From NCBI GenBank assembly GCA_046846435.1, contig CP128407.1, positions 62,001 to 126,000 of the forward strand: a DNA stretch of 64,000 nucleotides, in the 5' to 3' direction. The translations under genes were made by a program, and so were the position numbers. The notes beneath the pieces were generated by a model. The model did not search any database and was not told the DNA's origin. It was given only the letters and a program-made list of their open reading frames with translations. This document shows, piece after piece, positions 24,547-33,433 of this stretch. Source of the stretch: Nanosynbacter sp963524495. Lineage in GTDB: Bacteria; Patescibacteriota; Saccharimonadia; Saccharimonadales; Saccharimonadaceae. Position 1 is the stretch's first letter. Each line of letters opens with the position of its first letter.

Positions 24547-25425
24547 ATGGACGACAAGAATAATAAGAACGTACCACAACCGACAGCAACATCGCCCGTG
24601 GCGACCGAGCAGACTGCTCCGGCGCCCTCGCAGCCAGTACCACCGGTGCCGCAGCCACAGCAGCCACTGCAGCAAGGTGTACCGATGCAGCCCAAGAAAG
24701 GGTTGAGCAAGGGCGCGCTATGGGGTATCATTGGCGGTTCAATAGGTTTGATAGTTATCGTGGTTGGCATTGTGCTGGCTGTTATATTCCTTGGTGGGCC
24801 ATCAAAAGCCGACTACCAAGAAGCTGCTAAGACACTGAAGGAGTTTGACGGTAACAGCCTCAACTCGGCACTCAAGTCGTCGAATGCTGATAACGCAAAG
24901 AAGCTGATTGAAGAGGCGGTGGGACGTGCTGATTTGATGATGAAGAAGCTTGATTCATCGAAGATTATGCGCGACGAGGAGACCAAAAAATCCTTTGGCG
25001 AGTACAAGACTGCCTATGAAAAGGTGCGCCCAAATATGCTTGCCATTGCCAGTCTGATAGGAGATATGAAAGATTTCTCCAAGAAGTGTTCACCGAGCTA
25101 TTTTAGCTATATCGGTAAGCCAGCAGATGAAGTTAGGAAGCTCTACGATGAAAAAATGAGCGGCTGCTATCAGTTACTCGATAACATTATCAAATCAGAG
25201 CAAAAAGAAGTGCAGGACTTTGGTAAGCAGATGAAAGAGTATTACAAGGCGTTAGGTGATTTCTTTGTAGCACGCGCCAATAAAGATTACAGTGTTCAGG
25301 CACCGCGCCTATCGTCAGGCAGGTCAAACCCGCTATCCAATTTTGCCAAGAAAATCCAAGAATCAAATTTGCAGAAGCACGAGAAAGACTTCGTCAACCT
25401 GGTGAAAGAAAAAGCTGAAAAGTAA
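24547..25425 (+). CDS. Single-pass membrane protein with Pro/Gln-rich N-terminus
   Basis: 292 aa. A Pro/Gln-rich cytoplasmic leader (about 1-55), one helix (ALWGIIGGSIGLIVIVVGIV, about 60-79 continuing LAVIFL), then a ~200-residue helical outer domain with two Cys (KKCSPS, SGCYQLL). Same design as the protein at 6559-7179. SD GAGGGGG precedes the ATG at 24547. Function unknown; a cell-envelope role is likely from topology only. Confidence 0.65.
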   Translation: MDDKNNKNVPQPTATSPVATEQTAPAPSQPVPPVPQPQQPLQQGVPMQPKKGLSKGALWGIIGGSIGLIVIVVGIVLAVIFLGGPSKADYQEAAKTLKEFDGNSLNSALKSSNADNAKKLIEEAVGRADLMMKKLDSSKIMRDEETKKSFGEYKTAYEKVRPNMLAIASLIGDMKDFSKKCSPSYFSYIGKPADEVRKLYDEKMSGCYQLLDNIIKSEQKEVQDFGKQMKEYYKALGDFFVARANKDYSVQAPRLSSGRSNPLSNFAKKIQESNLQKHEKDFVNLVKEKAEK

Positions 25426-25444
25426 TTTTCGCCTCAGCATCAAG

Positions 25445-25482
25445 CAAAACACCTCGCATAGTGACGAGGTGTTTTGTATAAT
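25445..25482 (+). terminator. Terminator abutting the next gene's -10 element
   Basis: CAAAACACCTCG (25445-25456) and CGAGGTGTTTTG (25465-25476) form a perfect 12-bp hairpin with T-run; the TATAAT of the UDG gene starts on the next base (25477-25482), six bases before its ATG. Confidence 0.85.
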
Positions 25483-25488
25483 AGAAAT

Positions 25489-26067
25489 ATGGATGAGGTA
25501 GCGCAACTGGAGGTTTTGGCGGCAGAGATTATCGCTGGTGATGTTTGTCATGACTTGGCGCTGCAGGCAACGCAGCTGGTGATGGGCGACGGTCGAGCTG
25601 ACGCGGACATTGTATTTATCGGTGAAGCACCAGGAAAAAATGAAGACCTTCAGGGCAAACCATTCGTTGGGGCAGCTGGTACATTTCTTGACGAGATGTT
25701 AGCCGCAGCCCAGTTGCACCGTCAAGATGTCTACATTACCAATATCGTTAAGTATCGCCCGCCAAACAACCGTGATCCGCTACCAGAAGAGAAGCGTGCT
25801 TTTTGGCCGTATCTGATGCGTCAACTGCAAATTATTCAGCCAAAGGTAGTCATCACATTGGGTCGGCATAGCGGCACGGCATTCATTCCTGACTTGGCGA
25901 TCTCGCGTGATCATGGCAATCCGCGCTGGGCGCAGTTCAACGGTTTGAAGTTCTTGGTAATTCCGCTGTATCATCCGGCAGCAGCGCTGTATAATGGGGC
26001 ATTACGGCAGACGTTAATTGACGATTTTGTGCGGGCGGCGCAATTGGCAACCCAGGCGAGCGCCTGA
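25489..26067 (+). CDS. Type-4-like uracil-DNA glycosylase lacking the Fe-S cysteines
   Basis: 192 aa. The family-4 UDG fold is clear: motif A VFIGEAPGKNEDLQGKPFVG (about 43-62), VYITNIVKYRPPNNRDP (about 83-99) and motif B YHPAAAL (about 166-172). It removes uracil from DNA. Family-4 enzymes hold a 4Fe-4S cluster with four Cys; here only the first (VCHD) remains, the CxxC partner, the VKC Cys (now Tyr) and the following Cys (now in AFWPYL) are gone. The catalytic motifs remain, so it is probably active without a cluster. Confidence 0.88.
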   Translation: MDEVAQLEVLAAEIIAGDVCHDLALQATQLVMGDGRADADIVFIGEAPGKNEDLQGKPFVGAAGTFLDEMLAAAQLHRQDVYITNIVKYRPPNNRDPLPEEKRAFWPYLMRQLQIIQPKVVITLGRHSGTAFIPDLAISRDHGNPRWAQFNGLKFLVIPLYHPAAALYNGALRQTLIDDFVRAAQLATQASA

Positions 26068-26074
26068 GCTATTT

Positions 26075-26104
26075 TTGACAAGAGCTGGCACCCCGTGCTA
26101 TAAT
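26075..26104 (+). promoter_or_regulatory. Promoter of the RNase J gene
   Basis: TTGACA (26075-26080), 18-bp spacer, TGc-TATAAT ending at 26104. A ~100-nt leader follows to the ATG at 26211, with an SD AAAAGGAG near 26195. Confidence 0.8.
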
Positions 26105-26210
26105 GAACACAATTGTTAGGGGATAGATTTGTTGTACGTTGCCCCCGTGTCTATCGCCTGTCATTCTAATTTTGCAAGGTATTTATTTTTATAAAAGGAG
26201 AACAATACGC

Positions 26211-28379
26211 ATGGGCCAGAGACGACTTGCGACGCCGAAGGGCGATGATCAGTCAAAACGACCAGCTACAAAAAAAGGTAATACGGCGGTGATGAATAGT
26301 ACCACCACTCGCAAGGGCGAAGTGTTTCGGGCGCAGCGGCGCACGAGCGAGAATGTTAACCTCAGGGCGTCGCAGCACGTGATTAATATTCCGGTCAACA
26401 AATCAGTTTACAACGGCTATGGCGGCGAGCAATTTAGCGCCAAAATGCAGCCAAAGCGCACTCGCGGCGGCAAGCCAAAACTCAGGATTATCCCAATCGG
26501 CGGTGTCGGCGAAATGGGCATCGGTAAAAACATGAACGCCATTGAGTATGACGATGAGATTATCATTGTGGACATGGGTTTCCTGTTTCCGGGCAGCGAT
26601 TATCCAGGCATCAACTATATTACGCCAGATATCACCTGGCTCGAGGAAAATAAGCACAAGATTAAGGCGCATGTGTTTACCCACGGACACCTGGATCACA
26701 TCGGCTCCTTCCGGCACTTTATTCACCGAATTCCAGCGCCGGTGTATGGGTCAAAGTTTACTATCGGTATGCTAGATAAGTCGATGGCTGACGCCGATAC
26801 TGATTTTCAGCCAGACTTTCGGGTGATGGATCCATTGAGCCATGAAATTGTTCAGGTGTCGAAGCATTTTTCCGTGGAGTTGGTACGGGTTAATCACTCA
26901 ATTCCAGATTCAACGGCGGTGATTATTCGGACGCCATTGGGTGTAATAATTGACTCTGGTGACTGGCGGTTTGAGGAAAGTCCAGTTGATGGTCAGAAGT
27001 TTGACCTCAAGCGCATGACTGAAGTGGCGTCCAAAGAAGGCGTGTTGATGTTCATGAACGAATCGACCAACTGTGAATCGGCTGGTACGCATACCCACAC
27101 CGAGTTTGATATTCAATATTCTATCGGCCAGGTGATGGATAAATTCAGTAACAGCCGGGTGATTTTAAGCTGTTTCTCTTCGCAGGTGCACCGTTTGCAA
27201 TTGATTTTGGAAGAAGCGCATAAGCACGGCCGCAAGGTGGCGTTTGCCGGTTTTTCGATGATTCAGAACTTGGAAGTGGCGCTGCGTTCAGGCACCATCA
27301 AGATCCCCAAAGATACCGTCATGAAGATGGAGGACATCATCAAGCTGCCGGATAGCCAGATTACTGTGGTTTGTACTGGCTCGCAGGGTGAGTTTAATGC
27401 CGTGCTCAGTCGTATGGCAACTGGCGCGCATAAATACATGAAGATTAAAGGCTCTGACGTAGTGGTGTTTAGTTCCAATCCGATTCCGGGCAATGAGAAA
27501 AACGTGGTGCGAACGGTGGATGGCTTGATGCGTGAAGGCTCTGATGTGATTCAGAACGGCAAGACGCACTTGACGGGGATTGGGCCGTTGCACTTGTCGG
27601 GACATGGTTATTATGATGACCACGTCAAGTTGATTAACGCCTTGAATCCGACATATTATATGCCAATTCACGGCGAATTCCATATGCTGGTCTATAATGC
27701 TCGGCTGGCAGAAAAAGAGTGCGGTATTCCTAGGAAGAACATCTTTGTGTGCGACGCTGGCGATATTATTGAAATTGATATTGAACGGCAGGCTAAGAAA
27801 GCCGGTCGAATTCAGGCTGGCGGCGTGATGTATGACGATACGGGTGCTATTGTGTCTGAGGTGGTATTGAAAGACCGCATTCATATGTCTCAAGAGGGAA
27901 TGTTTGTGGTGGTATTGACAGTGCAACGCGGCACGGGGCGGTTACTAACCAGCCCAGACATTATTTCCCGCGGTTTCATCTACCTGCGCGATTCCGAGGA
28001 ATTGATGAATATGATTCGCCAGTACTTGAAGCAGAAGGCAGCGCGGAGTTTCACTGGTAAGTATGACCTTGATGTGGTGAAGAAAGAGATTAAGGATGAA
28101 GTCACGCACATTTTGTACGACCAGACGCGCCGAACACCGATTGTTATCCCAGTCATTAACGAGGTTGGCGGTTTGAAAACGGTAAAATCGACTGCTGCTT
28201 CGAGTACTTCTACCGCAAAGACACCGGTGCGCAGCAAAAAATCTGCCGCCGCTTCAGTGGAAGAGCCAAAAATGACTCTGCCAACTATGCCGCGCCGCCG
28301 TTTCCCGCGCCGCCAGGTGCCAGACACCGAGGCGAATGATACGAAGGCTCGGGAGGTCGGCCGAGTACGCGCGTACTAG
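26211..28379 (+). CDS. rnj: Ribonuclease J
   Basis: 722 aa. Metallo-beta-lactamase/beta-CASP ribonuclease with endo- and 5'-3' exo-activity. The zinc motif THGHLDHIGS is at about 161-170, preceded by IPIGGVGEMGIGKNM and DMGFLFPGSDYPG; VRVNHSIPDS, CTGSQGEF and HLSGHGYYDDH (beta-CASP motifs) follow; the C-terminal domain is present. An extra ~75-residue basic N-terminal region and a ~50-residue Arg/Pro-rich C-terminal tail (MPRRRFPRRQ) flank the core. Start chosen at the ATG with SD. Confidence 0.95.
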   Translation: MGQRRLATPKGDDQSKRPATKKGNTAVMNSTTTRKGEVFRAQRRTSENVNLRASQHVINIPVNKSVYNGYGGEQFSAKMQPKRTRGGKPKLRIIPIGGVGEMGIGKNMNAIEYDDEIIIVDMGFLFPGSDYPGINYITPDITWLEENKHKIKAHVFTHGHLDHIGSFRHFIHRIPAPVYGSKFTIGMLDKSMADADTDFQPDFRVMDPLSHEIVQVSKHFSVELVRVNHSIPDSTAVIIRTPLGVIIDSGDWRFEESPVDGQKFDLKRMTEVASKEGVLMFMNESTNCESAGTHTHTEFDIQYSIGQVMDKFSNSRVILSCFSSQVHRLQLILEEAHKHGRKVAFAGFSMIQNLEVALRSGTIKIPKDTVMKMEDIIKLPDSQITVVCTGSQGEFNAVLSRMATGAHKYMKIKGSDVVVFSSNPIPGNEKNVVRTVDGLMREGSDVIQNGKTHLTGIGPLHLSGHGYYDDHVKLINALNPTYYMPIHGEFHMLVYNARLAEKECGIPRKNIFVCDAGDIIEIDIERQAKKAGRIQAGGVMYDDTGAIVSEVVLKDRIHMSQEGMFVVVLTVQRGTGRLLTSPDIISRGFIYLRDSEELMNMIRQYLKQKAARSFTGKYDLDVVKKEIKDEVTHILYDQTRRTPIVIPVINEVGGLKTVKSTAASSTSTAKTPVRSKKSAAASVEEPKMTLPTMPRRRFPRRQVPDTEANDTKAREVGRVRAY

Positions 28380-28430
28380 CCACGCTTGCTATTTGTTGTA
28401 AAATATGCTACAATGTGAATGTCGGTAAAG

Positions 28431-28439
28431 TGATATAAT
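28431..28439 (+). promoter_or_regulatory. Extended -10 promoter of ftsK
   Basis: TGa-TATAAT, ten bases before the ATG at 28450; no SD visible. Confidence 0.7.
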
Positions 28440-28449
28440 AAAAATAGTT

Positions 28450-30669
28450 ATGCCAAAAAAACGAAAATCTACCCGCAAGAAATCAGTTTCCACAGCTCCA
28501 AAGCATGATGTGCCGAGCGGCTTTTGGGCGCAAGTCGGCGCGGTGCTTCTCGTCGTGTTATCGCTTCTATTGGTGGTGGCGTGGTTTGGTGTTGGTGGTC
28601 CGGTGCTGGGGTGGCTACACAAAGCGACTCTGAGCATGCTTGGGTATGCGATGTATGGGCTGCCAATTTTGCTGATATATATTGCTGTGGAGATTTTCCG
28701 CGCGGAGAATAATCGGTTACCGCTGGCGATGAAATTAGCAGCTATCCTCGAAGTAGTGTGGCTGTCAGGGCTGTTTGGTCTAGTAAAAACACCGGCCCGC
28801 CCGGAGGCTGGTGGTTTCATCGGCGATACGGCTAATCAAGCGATGAGTACCATGGTCGACCCGGGCATCGCTGCTTTGATATATGTGGTGCTCATCGTTA
28901 TCACGGCGTTATTTATTACCCAGACGTCGCCGTTTACGGTGATCAAGAAAGTAGCTGAGGCGTTCAAGCGCGACCACTCTGAGGATGACAACAATGCGGC
29001 GGTGATGAAAAAGGTGGCTCGTGAAGATGCAGCCAGCGCCAAGTCATCGAGTGATATCAAGCTCAATGCCGGCGTCCCGACCGTTGATCCCGTCATGCCA
29101 AAAGATAGAAGGACGTCACCGCTGAGCAGTCTGCGCGGTAGCGTGGCGCGGGATAAGGCAGCTGAGGAGCAAGCAGCACTAGTGGCGGCACACGACCCGA
29201 ACTGGCAGGCACCGAGCCTTGATCTACTGGAGAAGAAGCAAAGTCCGGCCGACGCTGGTGATATTCGGCAAAACGCACAGATCATTCACGATACGCTGGC
29301 GGAATTTAACATTGATGTAGAGATGGAAGACGCAAATATTGGGCCGAAAGTGACGCAGTATACCTTGCGACCGCCGAGTGGTGTGAAGTTGACACGCATC
29401 ACGGCGCTGGAGACGAATATTGCTTTGAATTTGGCGGCGCAGAGCCTGCGGATTGAAGCGCCAATTCCTGGACAGAAAGCCGTTGGTATTGAGGTGCCAA
29501 ACCGCCGGGCCGCTGATGTGCGGCTGTATGGCGTGTTGGATTCTAAACAATGGAAGAATGCTCGTGAACCATTGAGTTTCGCTATCGGTAAAGATATTTC
29601 TGGTGAAGCAGTGGTCGGTGAACTGAATAAAATGCCACATATGTTGATCGCTGGACAGACTGGTTCTGGTAAGTCGGTGATGATTAATACCCTACTGACC
29701 AGTTTGCTATACCGCAACAGTCCGAGCGACATGAAATTGATTTTGGTTGACCCAAAGCAGGTGGAAATGGCACCGTACGAAGATATCCCACATTTGCTGA
29801 CCCCGGTGATTACTGAGCCAGAAAAGACTATTTCGGCCTTGAAATGGGCGGTCAATGAGATGGAGCGGCGCTATAAATTACTGGCGGCGGAGAAGATCCG
29901 CGATATTAAAGGGTATAATCAACGGCTAGCTACACGAGCTAAAAAAATCCCGGTAGCGGACGCCGATGGCAATATTCAACAGCACGAAGACGGGGCGATG
30001 CCGTACATCGTTATTGTAATTGACGAGCTAGCCGATTTGATGATGGTGGCGGCACGCGACGTCGAGGCGCTGATCGTTCGCTTGGCGCAGAAAGCGCGGG
30101 CGGTGGGTATCCACCTGGTCTTGGCAACGCAGCGGCCAAGTGTTGACGTGATCACTGGTTTGATCAAGGCGAACGTGCCGGCGCGTATCGGCTTTACCGT
30201 GGCGTCACAGGTTGACTCGCGGACCATTCTTGATCAAATTGGCGCCGAGAAACTACTTGGCCAGGGTGATATGTTGCTGTACACGCCAAGCATGAGTAAG
30301 CCGAAGCGTATCCAGGGTGCGTGGGTGACTGATGACGAGGTTAATAAAATCACTGACCATCTGCGGATGCAGTCGGCGCCGCAATACAACGATGAGGTGG
30401 TGGCACAGCCAGTTCAGCTGAACGGCAAGGGTGGCATGGCGGTTGATTTTGGCGGTGGCGGTGAAGATGAAGCATTTATGGACGCGGTACGGGTGGTGAT
30501 CGAGGGCGGCAAGGCCTCTACCAGCTATCTACAGCGGCGGCTGCGGATTGGCTACGGCAAGGCAGCGCGACTGATTGAAGAGATGGAAGAGCGTGGCATT
30601 GTCGGCCCAGCGAACGGCTCAAAAGCCCGTGATGTTTTGGTCTCAAGTGTCGACGAGCTAGGGCAATAG
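28450..30669 (+). CDS. ftsK: DNA translocase FtsK/SpoIIIE
   Basis: 739 aa. N-terminal membrane part with about four helices (28-165), a linker, then the alpha/beta motor: FNIDVEMEDANIGPKVTQYTLRP-type alpha domain, Walker A AGQTGSGKSVMIN (about 402-414), Walker B VIVIDELADLMM, and the QRPSVDVITGLIKANVPARI signature. The C-terminal gamma winged helix (STSYLQRRLRIGYGKAARLIEEME) for KOPS-type recognition is intact. It pumps chromosome DNA at septation and normally activates Xer recombination; a Xer gene is at 52461-53381. Confidence 0.96.
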   Translation: MPKKRKSTRKKSVSTAPKHDVPSGFWAQVGAVLLVVLSLLLVVAWFGVGGPVLGWLHKATLSMLGYAMYGLPILLIYIAVEIFRAENNRLPLAMKLAAILEVVWLSGLFGLVKTPARPEAGGFIGDTANQAMSTMVDPGIAALIYVVLIVITALFITQTSPFTVIKKVAEAFKRDHSEDDNNAAVMKKVAREDAASAKSSSDIKLNAGVPTVDPVMPKDRRTSPLSSLRGSVARDKAAEEQAALVAAHDPNWQAPSLDLLEKKQSPADAGDIRQNAQIIHDTLAEFNIDVEMEDANIGPKVTQYTLRPPSGVKLTRITALETNIALNLAAQSLRIEAPIPGQKAVGIEVPNRRAADVRLYGVLDSKQWKNAREPLSFAIGKDISGEAVVGELNKMPHMLIAGQTGSGKSVMINTLLTSLLYRNSPSDMKLILVDPKQVEMAPYEDIPHLLTPVITEPEKTISALKWAVNEMERRYKLLAAEKIRDIKGYNQRLATRAKKIPVADADGNIQQHEDGAMPYIVIVIDELADLMMVAARDVEALIVRLAQKARAVGIHLVLATQRPSVDVITGLIKANVPARIGFTVASQVDSRTILDQIGAEKLLGQGDMLLYTPSMSKPKRIQGAWVTDDEVNKITDHLRMQSAPQYNDEVVAQPVQLNGKGGMAVDFGGGGEDEAFMDAVRVVIEGGKASTSYLQRRLRIGYGKAARLIEEMEERGIVGPANGSKARDVLVSSVDELGQ

Positions 30670-30744
30670 CTAGCTTGACATAATTATTTTATAGGTTATA
30701 ATACGCTAAGTGAGAAGTTGATTTGTATGTGGAAGGATGGCTAC

Positions 30745-31650
30745 ATGGCGCACATAAGTTGTAGAAATAATGGAGAATTATCTCCTGATAGTAAAGGCGA
30801 CAAGTTAAGGAAGCTTCTTGTGCTGGGGGTTGCTGCAGTCACGTTAGCCGTATCGGGTATACTTGGGTATAGTCTTGGCCGGTCACACGATGTTCCGCCC
30901 GCACCATCAGTAGAAAATACCGATGGTGGAACATCCAAAGAGTCCAATGATAGTTCGAGAGTGGAAGAAATTACATTTACGCTACCAAACACCGAAGGCC
31001 GTCGAGAGGCAGAGGTCTTTTTAAAGGATCCCAATATAGTCCAGTCTGCGCGCGATGTTGCTGGACGAGTGCTTACTGCTGCAGGGAAGTCGGTTGATAG
31101 TAATGCTGCTCGACTCGTTCGCCAAGATTATTATGATGATCACAATAGGCCTAAACAGCAGTCAATAACAATTACAGATGATAAGGGACACGTGGTATCG
31201 GTTGATGTTGCTCAAGGCGACAAAAGGTTTGGTGGAAGTGAGATCGCAGTAGAAGTTACCACTGATATAATTGAGGTCGGCGCAAAGAGTAGACAGACGG
31301 ATCGGATAACGTGGCGGTTGGATTTTTTGTCTCCAGAACCTGTGGCACATCAGCATATCGAATCTCCAGAAGCACTACTACCGGCTCTAGAAGGCGTGTT
31401 ACCGACGAAAGTGGAATGGTCGCACAGACAGACTGCTGATGGTTGGTCGGAGACTAAGGAAATTACAATCGTTTCACCAAAGTCTGTCTCGCCATCGAGA
31501 CCAGATTATGAAAGCATAGCGGCGGTACCGGCTAAGGGAGAGATTAATGGTCGGGCCGTGGAGAGTGCTAAGGTATATGATGCGGCAAAAAGCCTATTTG
31601 ATCGGCTCGCGATCGATGGTGATATATCCGATATCTTGCCCTCTCAGTAA
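30745..31650 (+). CDS. Membrane-anchored protein of unknown function
   Basis: 301 aa. One N-terminal helix (LLVLGVAAVTLAVSGILGYS, about 24-43) and a ~240-residue extracytoplasmic domain rich in Asp, Val and Ser, without Cys; no recognised domain. Upstream codons are possible, but SD GGAAGGA (30731-30737) is seven bases before the ATG at 30745. TTGACA and TATAAT (about 30675-30702) form its promoter, just after ftsK. Confidence 0.6.
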   Translation: MAHISCRNNGELSPDSKGDKLRKLLVLGVAAVTLAVSGILGYSLGRSHDVPPAPSVENTDGGTSKESNDSSRVEEITFTLPNTEGRREAEVFLKDPNIVQSARDVAGRVLTAAGKSVDSNAARLVRQDYYDDHNRPKQQSITITDDKGHVVSVDVAQGDKRFGGSEIAVEVTTDIIEVGAKSRQTDRITWRLDFLSPEPVAHQHIESPEALLPALEGVLPTKVEWSHRQTADGWSETKEITIVSPKSVSPSRPDYESIAAVPAKGEINGRAVESAKVYDAAKSLFDRLAIDGDISDILPSQ

Positions 31651-31651
31651 A

Positions 31652-32461
31652 CTAACGTGCCGCCAGATATTCACCGAGTAATGTTATTTTGTGGCCAGTT
31701 GAGGTAATTTTATTAATGGCGCGATGTAATGACGGGCCGGCAGCGTCAACGGTCATAAAGAATTTGTAGTTCCACGGTTGGCCGACGATGGGCTGGGATT
31801 GGAGGCTGGTGAGGTTAATGGACTGATCGGCGAATGTGTGGAGTATTTCAAGGAGGCTGCCTGGCTGATGGGCGGTGGTCACTACGAGCGTTGCTCGATT
31901 GGCATCAGTCACTGTCGTTATCTGGTCGAGGACCAGGAAACGCGTGATGTTGTCCTGGGCGTCTTGGATGTGGCGTTTAAGAATTGGCATATTGTATAGT
32001 TGGGCAGCGGCTTCGCTAGCGATGGCTGCCAGGTGTGGTGAATCCTGTTGTTTGATAAATTCGACAGCGCCAGCGGTATCAAAATATTCAATTTGTGTGG
32101 CTTGTGATAGGTGTTCTCGGAGAAAATGCTGACACTGTGACAGAGCGACAGGATGTGAATAGACAGCAGTGATGTCTTCAAGTTTTGTGCCTGGATTGGT
32201 GACGAGGGCTTGTTGAATGGCAAGCGTCACTTCACCGACGACGGGAGCGCCACACGATTCGATGTGACGGTAGGTCTCGTTGATGGTGCCGTAAATGGTG
32301 TTTTCTACCGCCACGACAATGGCGTCAGCCTGGCCGCGAGCATAGGTTTGAAAGACATCGCCAAAGGTCATGCACGGAACAACGGTAGCGTCAGGTCCGT
32401 ACCATTGTTTTGCTGCTTGTTCATGAAATGATCCAGCTTGTCCTTGAATAGCGATACGCAT
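31652..32461 (-). CDS. pheA: Prephenate dehydratase with ACT domain
   Basis: 269 aa. Converts prephenate to phenylpyruvate. Catalytic domain: RIAIQGQAGSFHEQAA, VAVENTIYGTINETY (about 50-64) and the DNITRFLVL Thr-Arg-Phe motif (about 174-182). Regulatory ACT domain (about 193-265): PGSLLEILHTFADQSINLTSLQSQP, where the usual ESRP Phe-binding motif is QSQP. No other aromatic-pathway gene is nearby, which is odd in a genome of this type. TGc-TACAAT (complement of 32469-32477) is seven bases upstream of the ATG, no SD. Confidence 0.93.
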   Translation of the reverse strand: MRIAIQGQAGSFHEQAAKQWYGPDATVVPCMTFGDVFQTYARGQADAIVVAVENTIYGTINETYRHIESCGAPVVGEVTLAIQQALVTNPGTKLEDITAVYSHPVALSQCQHFLREHLSQATQIEYFDTAGAVEFIKQQDSPHLAAIASEAAAQLYNMPILKRHIQDAQDNITRFLVLDQITTVTDANRATLVVTTAHQPGSLLEILHTFADQSINLTSLQSQPIVGQPWNYKFFMTVDAAGPSLHRAINKITSTGHKITLLGEYLAAR

Positions 32462-32497
32462 GAACTATATTGTAGCACGGTCTGGTGGGTCTACCGC

Positions 32498-32596
32498 TGG
32501 ACTTTTACATCAGATTACCGTATAATACGAGGGAATAATAACCTAAGGTTATGTGAGATAGCATAACCATCCGTGAAGGATTCCGAAGGAGGAAAC
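32498..32596 (+). promoter_or_regulatory. rpsF promoter and structured leader (S6:S18-type candidate)
   Basis: TGGACT-17 bp-TATAAT (32521-32526). In the leader, GGTTAT (32547-32552) can pair either with ATAACC at 32538-32543 or with ATAACC at 32563-32568 (7 bp GGTTATG/CATAACC), two mutually exclusive hairpins. CCG triplets at 32571 and 32583 and the SD AAGGAGG follow. Ribosomal S6:S18 leaders in other bacteria use CCG-containing hairpins; assignment here is tentative. Confidence 0.4.
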
Positions 32597-32956
32597 ATGA
32601 ACGAATACGAACTGACCGTTCTTATTCATCCAGATTTGGAAGCAAATTTGGACGCGGCGCTGGACAAGGTTCGAGCGTTGATCAAAGACAATGGTGGTGA
32701 AATCACCAAAGAAGACAACTGGGGCAAGAAAAAACTAGCCTATGCGATTCGCCGTGAAGACTTTGCGGTGTATGTTTACTTTGAGGTGAAGTTGCCAAGC
32801 AGTGCACCGCTCAAGATATCAAATGTTCTGAATATCACCGACGAGGTACTTCGTTATTTGTTGGTTAAGACCGACGAGAAGACACGCCAGGCGCTTGCTG
32901 AGCAGAAAGAGCGCGAAGCTAAGGTCGCTACCGAGGCGGCTGATAAAGAAGCCTAA
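32597..32956 (+). CDS. rpsF: 30S ribosomal protein S6
   Basis: 119 aa: YELTVLIHPDLEANLDAALDKV at the start, DNWGKKKLAYAIRREDFAVYVYF in the middle and a Lys/Glu/Ala tail. Starts at the ATG preceded by AAGGAGGAA. First gene of the conserved rpsF-ssb-rpsR operon. Confidence 0.96.
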   Translation: MNEYELTVLIHPDLEANLDAALDKVRALIKDNGGEITKEDNWGKKKLAYAIRREDFAVYVYFEVKLPSSAPLKISNVLNITDEVLRYLLVKTDEKTRQALAEQKEREAKVATEAADKEA

Positions 32957-32993
32957 TATTCGACGCGATACATAATAAAAAAGGAGGGTCATC

Positions 32994-33422
32994 ATGGCAC
33001 GAAGTATCAACCAAGTTATTTTACTGGGACGGTTAACGCGCGATCCAGAGCAGCGGACAACGCCATCAGGCCGGACAGTTGTTAGCTTTAGTATCGCGGT
33101 TGATCGTGCCGGACAGGATGATCAAGCTGATTTCTTCGACGTTACCGCGTGGGAAAAATTGGGCGAACTGGTGATGCAGTACCTGTCAAAGGGCCGCCGC
33201 GTGTTGGTGCAGGGTCGGTTGCGACAGGACAGCTGGGATGATAAAGAAACCGGCAAGCGCCGCTCGCGTATTGAAGTGACGGCGACCGACGTAACATTTC
33301 TTGATGCTCCGGGCGGCGATAGCGCGAATACAACTGCACCACGTAATACTAATACCAAGCAGGCTGAGACCGTAGCGGATATTGATGATAAGCCGATCGA
33401 TCTTAGCGAGATACCGTTCTAA
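32994..33422 (+). CDS. ssb: Single-stranded DNA-binding protein
   Basis: 142 aa. OB fold (INQVILLGRLTRDPEQRTTPSG, FFDVTAWEKLGELVMQYL, VLVQGRLRQDSW), a short linker and an acidic C-terminal tip DLSEIPF (partner-binding, DDxPF-like). SD AAGGAGG precedes the ATG. Confidence 0.97.
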   Translation: MARSINQVILLGRLTRDPEQRTTPSGRTVVSFSIAVDRAGQDDQADFFDVTAWEKLGELVMQYLSKGRRVLVQGRLRQDSWDDKETGKRRSRIEVTATDVTFLDAPGGDSANTTAPRNTNTKQAETVADIDDKPIDLSEIPF

Positions 33423-33433
33423 AGGAGAACAAA

